Assembly (NCBI GenBank): GCA_020161535.1
Contig: JAIUNW010000001.1
Span: forward strand, 1-64,000
Source: Bacteroidota bacterium
GTDB taxonomy: Bacteria > Bacteroidota > Bacteroidia > Chitinophagales > Chitinophagaceae
Reading direction: 5' to 3'
DNA length: 64,000 nt
Made by a program: the position numbers and the translations under genes
Notes under the pieces: model-generated
What the model saw: only the letters and a program-made list of their open reading frames with translations
What the model was told of the DNA's origin: nothing
The model's database searches: none
In this document: positions 45,759 to 54,427 of the stretch, piece by piece
Numbering within the stretch: the first letter of the stretch is position 1
Layout of the letters: every line of letters begins with the position of its first letter

Positions 45759-46506
45759 AGTTGGCAATCGCTTCGCTTAGTTGTTTATACAAGACCTGGG
45801 CTTCGGGATAGGCTGCTAACAATTGCAAATGCGTTTCGATGGTGGATTTGTCGTTTCGTACCGCCGGACCGGTTTGCCAATGCCAGGGATCATCTGCAGC
45901 CACTCTATGAACCGTTTCTCGAAGCAAGGGCATTAGCAACCCAAAGTCCTGCCCTTCTGCCTTACAATAGCGATACGCAACAGCATACAACAGGTTCGGA
46001 AAGTTGTTTACCCAAATAGCACCCACGTGCAATCGCTTTCTGTCTTCGGCCGAACAGTATTGCCAGGGGCAACCCATATCGATGGCCAATCTCGACAAGA
46101 TATTTTCATCTGCAGCACTGGCTGCTTCCAGTAAAAGCGGTACTTCGGCTGCGGGTAAATCTGGACGCCGAATACTTTGCAAATGATAAAAAACGCCGTT
46201 CCTGTTTGTAACGGGTAACAATATTTCTCGCGAAACCGAACCCGCTGTATGTACCACCAATTTTCCTGGTAATGACAAAGCCTGTAATTCGCTGAGCGCT
46301 GCATCACTCAATGCAATTAGGTAGAGATCGGCTTCTTTTACGATATCGGCCCATTCACTGCAATGGTTAGCACCCCAGGCAGCGGCCAACGCCGCAGCCT
46401 TTGTGGGGTTTCGGCCAAAAACCTGGATCACCTGGTGGTTGGTGGTTCGCAGCAGGCGACTGAACAAAGTGGCTACATTGCCGGTTCCGATGATAACAAT
46501 TTGCAT
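45739..46506 (-). CDS. Rossmann-fold oxidoreductase-like protein with DUF2520
   Basis: 255 residues from the ATG at 46506; the frame extends to 46536 without need. The N-terminal NADP-binding fold begins MQIVIIGTGNVATLF, followed by HTAGSVSREIL. The C-terminal all-helical DUF2520 part (about 130-250) contains LHVGAIWVNNFPNLLYAVAY. It resembles pyrroline-5-carboxylate reductase/ketopantoate reductase relatives, but its substrate is not known. In other Bacteroidota it neighbours kdsC and ubiA; here the SRPBCC gene lies between them. Divergent from the hydrolase gene across 17 bases. Confidence 0.82.
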   Translation of the reverse strand: MQIVIIGTGNVATLFSRLLRTTNHQVIQVFGRNPTKAAALAAAWGANHCSEWADIVKEADLYLIALSDAALSELQALSLPGKLVVHTAGSVSREILLPVTNRNGVFYHLQSIRRPDLPAAEVPLLLEAASAADENILSRLAIDMGCPWQYCSAEDRKRLHVGAIWVNNFPNLLYAVAYRYCKAEGQDFGLLMPLLRETVHRVAADDPWHWQTGPAVRNDKSTIETHLQLLAAYPEAQVLYKQLSEAIANFNPATE

Positions 46507-46510
46507 GTTG

Positions 46511-46518
46511 TATTTTTG
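46511..46518 (+). promoter_or_regulatory. Probable -7 promoter box of the alpha/beta hydrolase gene
   Basis: TATTTTTG matches the TAnnTTTG consensus and ends five bases before the ATG at 46524, predicting a very short leader. No clear -33 element. Confidence 0.4.
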
Positions 46519-46523
46519 GCGCC

Positions 46524-47405
46524 ATGAAATTAGCACAAAAGCTGGCCCTGCATTCCATCCGTGCCAAACTCAATATGCTGGCCTTGTTTTCAAAGCAGCG
46601 CGCTGCCGAGCAGGCTTTCGCTATTTTCTGCACACCGTTCCGCCGTACCCGAAAGCCCGAACCGCCGATTTTCAAACAGGCTGAGCGACTGCCACTATTG
46701 GTCGATAATATCCGCGTAGCGGGCTATCGCTGGAACAAGGGCCAGGGCGAAAGGATCATGATCATTCATGGCTTTGAATCGGCGGCACGCAATTTTGAAC
46801 GGTATATTGTGCCGCTGGTAAAGATGGGTTATGAAGTAATTAGTTTGGATGCACCGGCGCATGGTGCTTCTGGCGGCAAACAAATCACCTTGCCATTGTA
46901 CCTGAAGAGCATCGACGCCTTGATTGCCGAAACGGGTTTGCCGGTGGCGGCCATGGCGCATTCATTCGGCGCCCTCACGCTGATGCTTTACCTGGAAAAA
47001 AATGCAATGGCCAACAGTTGTAGAACGGTATTGCTGGCACCGGCTACTGAATCCAATACTGCTATTAAAAGTCTTTTCCGTCTATTGCATTTAAGTGACA
47101 ACCTGCGGCCTGCCTTTGATGCAGTGTCGAAGCAGAAAGGCTATCAAGGGCATGGGTATTATTCGATACCGCGTATTCTGCAAGTGATACAGCCACCGAT
47201 TTTATGGGTGCACGATGAAGAGGATGAAATCACACCGATCAAAGATGTGCAGCCAATCATTGCAAAGGCGCCTGCTCATATTGAATTCATGATCACCCGC
47301 GGCTGGGGCCACCGGCAGATCTACCGCGAAAACAAAGTGCAGAAGAAAGTGATTTCGTTTTTAACCGGCCTTCCCATCCCGACCGCCCAACATAGGCACA
47401 AATGA
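46524..47405 (+). CDS. Alpha/beta hydrolase
   Basis: 293 residues. The oxyanion strand MIIHGFESAARNFERYI leads to the nucleophile elbow MAHSFGAL with Ser147. DEEDEITP carries the likely acid, and RGWGHRQIY near residue 270 supplies the His. The N-terminal 70 residues are an Arg/Phe-rich extension. This is a serine-hydrolase fold with no clue to substrate. The 3' end overlaps the convergent pcm gene by 45 bases, which leaves no room for a terminator. Confidence 0.88.
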   Translation: MKLAQKLALHSIRAKLNMLALFSKQRAAEQAFAIFCTPFRRTRKPEPPIFKQAERLPLLVDNIRVAGYRWNKGQGERIMIIHGFESAARNFERYIVPLVKMGYEVISLDAPAHGASGGKQITLPLYLKSIDALIAETGLPVAAMAHSFGALTLMLYLEKNAMANSCRTVLLAPATESNTAIKSLFRLLHLSDNLRPAFDAVSKQKGYQGHGYYSIPRILQVIQPPILWVHDEEDEITPIKDVQPIIAKAPAHIEFMITRGWGHRQIYRENKVQKKVISFLTGLPIPTAQHRHK

Positions 47406-48026
47406 AAAATTGTCGAAGATTTCTTCGTGGTAACTGCCATCGGCAGTTTTTGTGAGGCGCAACATGCGTTGTACAGCACCTTCACCCACGGGGATTACCA
47501 TATTCCCGCCGGTTTTTAACTGCGCGATGAGTTTCTCCGGAATATAAGGTGCGGCCGCCGTGATCAACACTTTATCAAAAGGCGCGAAAGTAGGCAGGCC
47601 TTCAAAACCATCGCCGTAAAAAAATTTAATCTGGTTGTATTTTTTTAGCCAGGGAAAAGTTTTCAGTGCATCAAACAAGGCTTTCTGTCGCTCGATGGTA
47701 AATACCTGTACGCCGATTTCACCGAGTACCGCCGCCTGGTAACCACTGCCAGTGCCGATCTCCAATACTTTATCAAAAGGCTTGGGTTCAAGTAACTGGG
47801 TTTGATAGGCCACTGTATATGGCTGTGAAATGGTTTGACCTACTGCAATGGGAAAAGCTTTGTCTTCGTAGGCCTTTTCATCAAAAGCCGAATCGAGAAA
47901 AAAGTGTCGGGGGATATTGTTAATAGCCGCCAACACCCGCTCATCGCTAATCCCCTTGGATTGCAGCAGGTCAACCAGTTTTTTTCTAAGACCTTTGTGC
48001 CGGTAACTGTCTTCGTAGGTTCGCAT
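47361..48026 (-). CDS. pcm: Protein-L-isoaspartate O-methyltransferase
   Basis: 221 residues. The SAM-binding motif VLEIGTGSGYQAAVLGEIG (about 88-106), the upstream PIAVGQTISQPYTVAYQ motif that holds isoaspartate, and VLITAAAPYIPEKLIAQLK are those of Pcm. It methylates damaged isoaspartyl residues so they can revert to aspartate. The gene begins 17 bases after the phosphomutase stop. Confidence 0.94.
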   Translation of the reverse strand: MRTYEDSYRHKGLRKKLVDLLQSKGISDERVLAAINNIPRHFFLDSAFDEKAYEDKAFPIAVGQTISQPYTVAYQTQLLEPKPFDKVLEIGTGSGYQAAVLGEIGVQVFTIERQKALFDALKTFPWLKKYNQIKFFYGDGFEGLPTFAPFDKVLITAAAPYIPEKLIAQLKTGGNMVIPVGEGAVQRMLRLTKTADGSYHEEIFDNFSFVPMLGGRDGKAG

Positions 48027-48043
48027 ACCGGGCGCAAAATAAT

Positions 48044-49768
48044 CTAAAGCTTCATATCTGCAATGATGCCTTTGATCCTGGCATCGAGCGCGGCACTTTC
48101 TTTGTCGAATGATTTTGCATCAGCCAGTGTGGTATTGACACTGAAATAAAATTTGATCTTTGGCTCAGTACCACTGGGGCGCGCAGAAATTTTACTATCG
48201 TCTTCCAGCACAAACTGCAACACATTGCTTTTGGGCAGGTCGATGGTCCACTCCTCGCCTGTTTGTGGGTTTTTGCCCTTTTGTAATTCATAATCGAGCA
48301 GCATAACTACAGGCGATCCGTTGATCGTTTTAGGCGGGTTGTTGCGATACCCCTCCATCATCGCCGCAATTTGTTGTTGACCATCCATGCCTTTCTTGGT
48401 GATGGAGATCAGGTGTTCTTTATAGAAACCATATTCTACATAGAGGTCGATGAGTTTCTGGTACAATGAACGGCCCTTGTCTTTTTCGTAAGCAGCCATT
48501 TCACACAACAGGGCCACTGCGCTCACCGCATCTTTATCGCGAATCTGGGAACCGATCATGAGTCCGTAGCTTTCTTCTCCACCCACTACATAATTTTCTT
48601 TGCCTTCTTTTTCTTTGATCAGTTCGGCAATCCACTTGAAACCCGTCAAAACATTGTAACAATTGATGTCATTCTGCCGGGCGATTTCATCGATCAGTTC
48701 GGTGGTTACAATGGTTTTCACCACCATATCATTGGGCGCAGCCAGTCCCTTGGCCTTGCGCGCTTCGATCATATAATTGAAAGCGAGCACAGCGGTCTGG
48801 TTGCCATTCATCAACACCCAATTGCCGCTATCATCTTTCACGCCAATGCCCACCCGATCGGCATCGGGGTCGGTACCGAGCAGGATATCTGCATCCAATT
48901 GTTTGGCCAATTTGAGTCCGTAAGCCATGGCATCGGCTTCTTCGGGGTTTGGATAATTCACCGTGGGAAAATTGCCATCGGGCTTCGACTGCTCTTCTAC
49001 CACATGTACATTGGTAAAGCCGAAAGTTTCCAACACTTTTGGCACCAACATAATACCGGTACCATGAATGGGTGTGTACACAATCTTGAGGTCTTTTTGG
49101 CGCGCGATCACATCGGGATACACACTGAGACCCTTTACCATCTCGGTGTATAGGTCGTCAATTTCTTTGCCGATCAGGGTAATATTGGCTTCGCCACCCG
49201 ACCATTTCACTTCGTCGACCGACGATATTTTGTCTACTTCGGTAATAACATTTTTGTCGTGGGGTGGTACAAGTTGTCCGCCGTCGTTCCAATAGGCTTT
49301 ATACCCATTGTATTCTTTCGGATTGTGCGAAGCAGTACAAACCACACCGCCCTGGCAGCCAAAATGCCTGATCGTGAAACTCAATTCTGGCGTGGGCCGC
49401 AATGCTTCAAACAGGTACACTTTGATATCATTGGCGGCAAACACGTTTGCTGTTGTTTCTGCAAAAAACCGGCTGTTGTTGCGGCTGTCGTGTGCAATGG
49501 CCACTTTAATTTCTTTGCCGGGATAAGTGGCTTTCAGGTAATTGGAAAATCCCTGCGTGGCCATACCCACGGTATACTTGTTCATGCGGTTCGAGCCAAC
49601 GCCCATGATGCCGCGAAGGCCACCGGTACCGAACTCGAGGTTACGGTAAAAAGAGTCGGTCAGTTCGGTCGGATTTTTTTCCGCCAGTTCTTTAATGGTC
49701 GCTTTTGTTTGTTGGTCGTAGTTGCCGTTGAGCCATTGGTCAATTTTTGCCTGAATGCCTGCATCCAT
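48044..49768 (-). CDS. Phosphohexomutase (phosphoglucomutase/phosphomannomutase family)
   Basis: 574 residues from the ATG at 49768. The open frame reaches 49996, but the extra 76 codons overlap the divergent gene and lack family features. Markers are FGTGGLRGIMGVGSNRMN (about 46-63), the phosphoserine loop CTASHNPKEYNGYK, the metal loop GTDPDADRVGIG and the sugar loop GGEESYG, with SARPSGTEPKIKFY in the phosphate-binding domain. It interconverts hexose-6- and hexose-1-phosphates and so can supply glucose-1-phosphate to GlgC. Mannose activity cannot be ruled out. Confidence 0.93.
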   Translation of the reverse strand: MDAGIQAKIDQWLNGNYDQQTKATIKELAEKNPTELTDSFYRNLEFGTGGLRGIMGVGSNRMNKYTVGMATQGFSNYLKATYPGKEIKVAIAHDSRNNSRFFAETTANVFAANDIKVYLFEALRPTPELSFTIRHFGCQGGVVCTASHNPKEYNGYKAYWNDGGQLVPPHDKNVITEVDKISSVDEVKWSGGEANITLIGKEIDDLYTEMVKGLSVYPDVIARQKDLKIVYTPIHGTGIMLVPKVLETFGFTNVHVVEEQSKPDGNFPTVNYPNPEEADAMAYGLKLAKQLDADILLGTDPDADRVGIGVKDDSGNWVLMNGNQTAVLAFNYMIEARKAKGLAAPNDMVVKTIVTTELIDEIARQNDINCYNVLTGFKWIAELIKEKEGKENYVVGGEESYGLMIGSQIRDKDAVSAVALLCEMAAYEKDKGRSLYQKLIDLYVEYGFYKEHLISITKKGMDGQQQIAAMMEGYRNNPPKTINGSPVVMLLDYELQKGKNPQTGEEWTIDLPKSNVLQFVLEDDSKISARPSGTEPKIKFYFSVNTTLADAKSFDKESAALDARIKGIIADMKL

Positions 49769-49801
49769 AATATTCAGTTTTATATAGGCGTTGAAGATAT
49801 G

Positions 49802-49809
49802 TATTTTTG
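49802..49809 (+). promoter_or_regulatory. Probable -7 promoter box of the DUF2279 gene
   Basis: TATTTTTG fits TAnnTTTG. If used, transcription begins after about 49813, which excludes the TTG at 49791 as a start and points to the TTG at 49815. Confidence 0.35.
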
Positions 49810-49814
49810 ATTCA

Positions 49815-50762
49815 TTGAAAACCATATCGTTATTGTCAATCCGGCACAGATCCACCGGACTATTGGCGGCCTGCTTCACCATGGTTGGCTCGCTGTCTGC
49901 GCAAGATTCGATCCCGGCGCCCAAGCCCGGACGTGTATGGGGTGTAACCGGTGCCCATGCCCTGATGTGGACCGGTAGTTTCATCGCATTGAACAAGGCC
50001 TGGTATGCCGACTACCCCCGAAGCGCCTTTCACTTTTTCAACGATGGTGCTGAATGGAACCAGGTCGATAAGGCGGGCCATGCGTGGACAGCCTATCAAT
50101 TGGCGCGCGGATCGGCTGCTACCTGGCAATGGGCGGGAATGAATCGCCGAAAAGCAGCCTGGCTGGGTGCTGCGAGCGCCCTGGCTTTTCAAAGCGTTGT
50201 AGAGATTCAGGATGGCTATTCGGCAGAATGGGGTTTTAGTGCCTGGGATATGGCGGCTAATCTCGGGGGTGCCAGCAGCTTCCTGGTGCAGGAACTGGCC
50301 TGGCAGGAACAGCGACTACATATAAAAATGGGCTATTGGCCGCATGACTATCCCGATGGTTTGGAAACGCGCAGAAATGATTTATTCGGCAAGGGATTTT
50401 CAGAACGAATCCTAAAAGACTATAATAGCCAGACCTATTGGATCAGCGGCAATATCCATTCGTTTTTTCCCAACAGCCGCTGGCCAAAATGGCTAATTCT
50501 GTCTGTTGGTTATGGCAGTGATATCATGTTGGGCGCGCACAGCAATCGTTGGCAAAACGACGAGAATACAACCATTGATCGGAGCGACCTCGCGCGCACC
50601 CGGCGGTTTTATTTGTCCGCCGATATTGATCTAACGCAGATCCCTACCCGAAGCAGGGCCTTGAAGACCGTTTTCTTTCTTTTCAATGCAGTGAAAATTC
50701 CTGCCCCTGCCCTGGAATGGAATACCAGCAATGGTTTCCGCGGGCATTGGCTGCACGAATGA
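49815..50762 (+). CDS. DUF2279 family envelope protein
   Basis: 315 residues if started at the TTG at 49815, which gives a signal peptide ending TMVGSLSAQ. No ATG with a usable signal peptide exists; the first ATG (49881) falls inside that segment. The frame is open from 49791, but a -7 box lies at 49802. The DUF2279 pattern is clear: NKAWYADYPRSAFHFFNDGA and WNQVDKAGHAWTAYQLARG (about 59-100), followed by WDMAANLGGASSFLVQELAW. It has several weak hydrophobic stretches. The function of the family is unknown; the conserved His/Asp/Lys residues suggest an envelope enzyme or channel. Confidence 0.78.
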   Translation: MKTISLLSIRHRSTGLLAACFTMVGSLSAQDSIPAPKPGRVWGVTGAHALMWTGSFIALNKAWYADYPRSAFHFFNDGAEWNQVDKAGHAWTAYQLARGSAATWQWAGMNRRKAAWLGAASALAFQSVVEIQDGYSAEWGFSAWDMAANLGGASSFLVQELAWQEQRLHIKMGYWPHDYPDGLETRRNDLFGKGFSERILKDYNSQTYWISGNIHSFFPNSRWPKWLILSVGYGSDIMLGAHSNRWQNDENTTIDRSDLARTRRFYLSADIDLTQIPTRSRALKTVFFLFNAVKIPAPALEWNTSNGFRGHWLHE

Positions 50763-50780
50763 TTTAATCTTTTAGGCCGA

Positions 50781-51284
50781 TCAAATCATATAGGCACCGG
50801 TTACCCGATCGCCCGACACTTCTACATAGATATGCTCCTGCAGGGTGGTTGCCAGGCTAATGCCTACATAGTCGGCTTTAACGGGAAATGCTTTGTGGGT
50901 ACGTTCAATAAGGGTCAGCAATTGTATTTGCCGGGGATGGCTGTTCAAGAAAGGCTTCAGCGCATAAAGGCTGGTTTTGCCACTGTTCACCACATCGTCT
51001 ACCACAATGATGATGCGATTGTTGAAATCAGGTTCCCGGTTCAGGGTTACGGGACCAGGCCGGCGTTTGTCGAGCGCAAGTTCGATGATCTCTGATTCGA
51101 GGCCGGCGATTTCTTTGATCAAACGGGCAAGTATATGCGCCATTACCACACCGTTGTCGCGAACCCCTGCCAGTATGATCGTCTCGCTGGTATCGCCCAG
51201 TTCTTCGGCAATTTCATACGCCATCCGCTCCAGTTTCACAGCTGCCGAAGTTTCATCGAGGATGTATTTTTTTTCCGTGTCCAT
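50781..51284 (-). CDS. PyrR-like phosphoribosyltransferase
   Basis: 167 residues. The PRPP-binding signature IIIVVDDVVNSGKTS (about 90-104), the ILAGVRDNGVVMAHILA segment and the hood residues match the small type I phosphoribosyltransferases related to PyrR. PyrR proteins regulate pyrimidine operons by RNA binding and have weak uracil phosphoribosyltransferase activity. No PyrR RNA site is visible nearby, so a simple base-salvage role is equally possible. Confidence 0.82.
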   Translation of the reverse strand: MDTEKKYILDETSAAVKLERMAYEIAEELGDTSETIILAGVRDNGVVMAHILARLIKEIAGLESEIIELALDKRRPGPVTLNREPDFNNRIIIVVDDVVNSGKTSLYALKPFLNSHPRQIQLLTLIERTHKAFPVKADYVGISLATTLQEHIYVEVSGDRVTGAYMI

Positions 51285-51365
51285 GCCTGATTTTAAGGCC
51301 GAAAAATTACAACAAAACCCCGAGCCAATCGGAAATCACTTAATTTAGTTTTCACAAAGCCGTCT

Positions 51366-52643
51366 ATGCAACTCCTATCCCAAATAGCTTTTTTCCTACT
51401 GGCAACTACGGCCATCTACCTTTTTACGCGCCGGATCACCCGCATCAGACGCAATATCCTATTGGGCAAGGAGTCAGACTATAGTAACGACAAACCAGCT
51501 CGGTGGCGCAACCTGTTGTTGCTGGCCTTTGGACAGAAAAAAATGTTTGCCAATCCGTTGGTAGCAGTGATGCACTTCGTGATCTATGCGGGTTTTATCA
51601 TTATTAATATCGAAGTATTGGAAATTATGCTCGATGGTTTGCTCGGTACCCACCGGCTTTTCGCCAAACCACTCGGGGACTTTTATTTTTTCCTGATCGA
51701 TGTTTTTGAATGGCTGGCGGTGGGTGTAATAACGGTATGTATCGTTTTTTTAGCCCGGCGCAACCTGCTAAAGATAAAACGATTTATTAGCCATGATCTC
51801 GATGGATGGCCCCGTTCAGATGCGAATTATATTTTATTGTCGGAGATTTTCCTGATGAGTTTGTTCCTGTTGATGAATGCGGCTGATCCTTCGTTCTCCT
51901 TCTCTGTTTCGCATTGGTTGAAGCCCTTGTTCAATGGCTGGTCAGCGCATTCGCTGCATGTTTTTGAACGTGTATGCTGGTGGTTACACATTGCGGGTAT
52001 TTTTGCTTTTCTCAACTACCTGCCTTTCTCCAAACACCTGCATATTTTGCTGGCATTTCCCAATGCCTGGTACGCTCGACTGCAGCCGCCTGGTAAGATG
52101 AACAATATGCCGGCAATTCAGCAAGAGGTTTTATATGCCATGCAACCTGAACTTGCACCGGCTGATGTGGTTGCGCCTACTTCTTTTGGTGCCAAAGATG
52201 TTACCGACCTGTCATGGCGCAACCTGCTCGATGCCTACACTTGCACCGAATGTGGGCGTTGTTCGGCTGCTTGTCCGGCGACCCTCACCGGCAAAAAATT
52301 ATCGCCCAGAAAAATAATGATGGACACCCGCGATCGGCTGGAAAGTCTTGGTCGCGCTATTGACGCCGGCGATGACTCATCCGCCGAAGGCAAAACTTTA
52401 TTGTATCATTATATAAGTGTGGAAGAGCTCCGGGCCTGTACCTCCTGCAATGCCTGCGTGCAGGCTTGCCCGGCGAGTATTAGTCCGCTGGAAATCATAC
52501 TCGAACTTCGCCGCTGCCTGATCATGGAAGAAAGCAGTGCGCCGCAAGAATGGAATGTGCTGTTCGGAAACGTCGAAAACAATTTTGCGCCCTGGAAATT
52601 TTCACCCGACGACCGGGATGCCTGGGTGCAGGCGGGTAGTTGA
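51366..52643 (+). CDS. Membrane-bound 4Fe-4S electron-transfer protein (HdrC/Fe-S oxidoreductase type)
   Basis: 425 residues. Five or so membrane helices occupy 1-230 (FLLATTAIYLF, MHFVIYAGFIIINIEV and others). They are followed by two ferredoxin-type clusters: CTECGRCSAACPA starting at Cys293 and CTSCNACVQACPA starting at Cys358. This is the cytochrome-b-like plus dicluster half of Bacteroidota Fe-S oxidoreductases. Its usual downstream partner, a soluble protein with two CCG domains, is not next to it here. It probably moves electrons at the inner membrane. The 223 bases after it (52644-52866) show no gene. Confidence 0.85.
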   Translation: MQLLSQIAFFLLATTAIYLFTRRITRIRRNILLGKESDYSNDKPARWRNLLLLAFGQKKMFANPLVAVMHFVIYAGFIIINIEVLEIMLDGLLGTHRLFAKPLGDFYFFLIDVFEWLAVGVITVCIVFLARRNLLKIKRFISHDLDGWPRSDANYILLSEIFLMSLFLLMNAADPSFSFSVSHWLKPLFNGWSAHSLHVFERVCWWLHIAGIFAFLNYLPFSKHLHILLAFPNAWYARLQPPGKMNNMPAIQQEVLYAMQPELAPADVVAPTSFGAKDVTDLSWRNLLDAYTCTECGRCSAACPATLTGKKLSPRKIMMDTRDRLESLGRAIDAGDDSSAEGKTLLYHYISVEELRACTSCNACVQACPASISPLEIILELRRCLIMEESSAPQEWNVLFGNVENNFAPWKFSPDDRDAWVQAGS

Positions 52644-52866
52644 GGGCCGGCCCTTGCCGATCTGTTTATCGAAAAAAATCTACTTGCCGTACATACTAAA
52701 AAGCCGAAAATAAGCGTTGGGTCGGCCGTTTTGGTCGACGGATGCCGTTCCCCTGCGCCTTTTTAGACGAACGGGCTCCTTGCCGGAAAACGAGTTTTAA
52801 TGTGATTTAGTCTGTCGCTGAACAACATTTGTTTTTCGAGGCCGTTTTTACAGGAAATACGGTCTG

Positions 52867-54366
52867 ATGCGTCATTTTTTTCTCTTATCACTGCTTTTTT
52901 TGGCAATATCTACTACTTCTTATGCACAGCCATGTACACCGCAGGGAGATGAAGTAACATACGGCACTGGCAATATTTGGCGCGGCTATGTCTATAACAA
53001 TAGCAATTTGGGAAATTACCGCGGTTACGTAACGGAGGGGTCAGCCAGCTCGCCCAATTTTGACGAGAATTTCGGCGGCGACGATGTTACGTATGCCACG
53101 AATGGTTGCGGCACACAAACCGAAACTTTTAGTGTTCGATATAAACTCAGAAAGAATTTCGCGGCGGGCACTTATACATTCACCATTGGTGGCGATGATG
53201 GTTACCGGTTTAGTGTTACTGGCGGTAGTTCCTGGCTGATCGACAATTGGGTAGACCAGGGGTATACGACCTCTACGGCTACGGTTACCTTAAGTGGAAA
53301 TACTGATTTGGTACTGGAATACTATGAACGGAACGGTGCGAACCGAATTAGCTTCAACGTAACCACCGCTTGTACTAATGGCACTGAGAATACAGGCATT
53401 TACGGTACCAATAATGTATGGCGTGGCTATTTGTACGACGGCACCAATTTCAATACTTATTATGGCATGGTGACCGAGGGTTCGGCATCGAGCCCCAATT
53501 TCGATGAAAGTTTCACGGGTAACTATGCGAACTACGCTACCAGTGGATGCCCCATCTATACAGAAACCTTTAGCGCCCGCTACCGGCTTACCAAAAACTT
53601 TCCAACAGGCACCTATCGCTTCACCGTGGGTGGTGATGATGGTTATCGTTTGAGTGTGTCTGGGGTTAGCGGCTGGCTTATAGATGGCTGGGTCGACCAG
53701 GCGTATACTACCCGTACCGCAACAGTCAATTTGAGTGGAAATGTCGATATCGTATTGGAGTTTTATGAGAATGCAGGTGGTAACCGGCTGAGTTTCGATT
53801 TAACAACGATAAGTGTTTTGCCGATCGATCTGCTGCATTTTAATGGCCAACAAATAAATAACCAGGTAAGGCTGAACTGGTCGGTAACGCCCGAAAGCAC
53901 ACCCAAGGTTTTTGGGGTGGAACGGTCGGCTGAGAATGGCAACTTCCAGCAAATTGGCGAGGTGAATCCGACATTTGCATCCAAAACAACGTATCAATAT
54001 GTGGATCCTACCCCTGTTACGGGTCGCTCGTCTTATCGATTGAAGATGACCGATGAAAACGGTCGGATTACTTATTCAAATAATATCTCATTCAATACGG
54101 CCAACAATAGTTCGTCGTGGCGCATTTTCCCAACCCTGGTTACCAATGGTACGGTGCAATTGCAGGCCGGCAATTCAGTGAGTTCGGGTGTTTTGCAGGT
54201 GAGTGATATCAGTGGCCGGTTGCTTATTCGTCGGGTATTGACGGGCGTGCAGGCAGGTAGCCAGTTTAAAGTTGATCTGTCGGCCATCAGTCATACACCA
54301 GGCATTTACACGGTGCAGGTGATACAAGACAATGATATGTTTACCAGCCGAATAGTAGTTCCCTGA
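52867..54366 (+). CDS. Secreted protein with duplicated PA14-like domain and type IX sorting domain
   Basis: 499 residues. The signal peptide ends TTSYAQ. Two homologous modules follow, about 28-172 and 177-318. Each has W-R-G-Y-(V/L)-Y near its start, TEGSASSPNFDE, then YTFTIGGDDGYRFSV or YRFTVGGDDGYRLSV, SWLID/GWLID and LVLEYYE/IVLEFYE. The GDDGYR core resembles PA14-type carbohydrate-binding folds. A fibronectin-like stretch (about 318-415) precedes the C-terminal type IX secretion signal (about 420-499, with DISGRLLIRRVL and PGIYTVQVIQDN). It is expected to be exported by the type IX system and attached to the cell surface or released. Ligand unknown. Confidence 0.82.
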   Translation: MRHFFLLSLLFLAISTTSYAQPCTPQGDEVTYGTGNIWRGYVYNNSNLGNYRGYVTEGSASSPNFDENFGGDDVTYATNGCGTQTETFSVRYKLRKNFAAGTYTFTIGGDDGYRFSVTGGSSWLIDNWVDQGYTTSTATVTLSGNTDLVLEYYERNGANRISFNVTTACTNGTENTGIYGTNNVWRGYLYDGTNFNTYYGMVTEGSASSPNFDESFTGNYANYATSGCPIYTETFSARYRLTKNFPTGTYRFTVGGDDGYRLSVSGVSGWLIDGWVDQAYTTRTATVNLSGNVDIVLEFYENAGGNRLSFDLTTISVLPIDLLHFNGQQINNQVRLNWSVTPESTPKVFGVERSAENGNFQQIGEVNPTFASKTTYQYVDPTPVTGRSSYRLKMTDENGRITYSNNISFNTANNSSSWRIFPTLVTNGTVQLQAGNSVSSGVLQVSDISGRLLIRRVLTGVQAGSQFKVDLSAISHTPGIYTVQVIQDNDMFTSRIVVP

Positions 54367-54427
54367 TAATTATTTTGCAGGGGGTGCAATGGTTTTTCCA
54401 CTTATATTGTCAAAGGGAAAAACGGCT

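Noticed and set aside
49769-49996. 76-residue N-terminal extension of the phosphohexomutase
   Set aside because: It overlaps the divergent DUF2279 gene and has no homology-like features. The family N-terminus fits the ATG at 49768.
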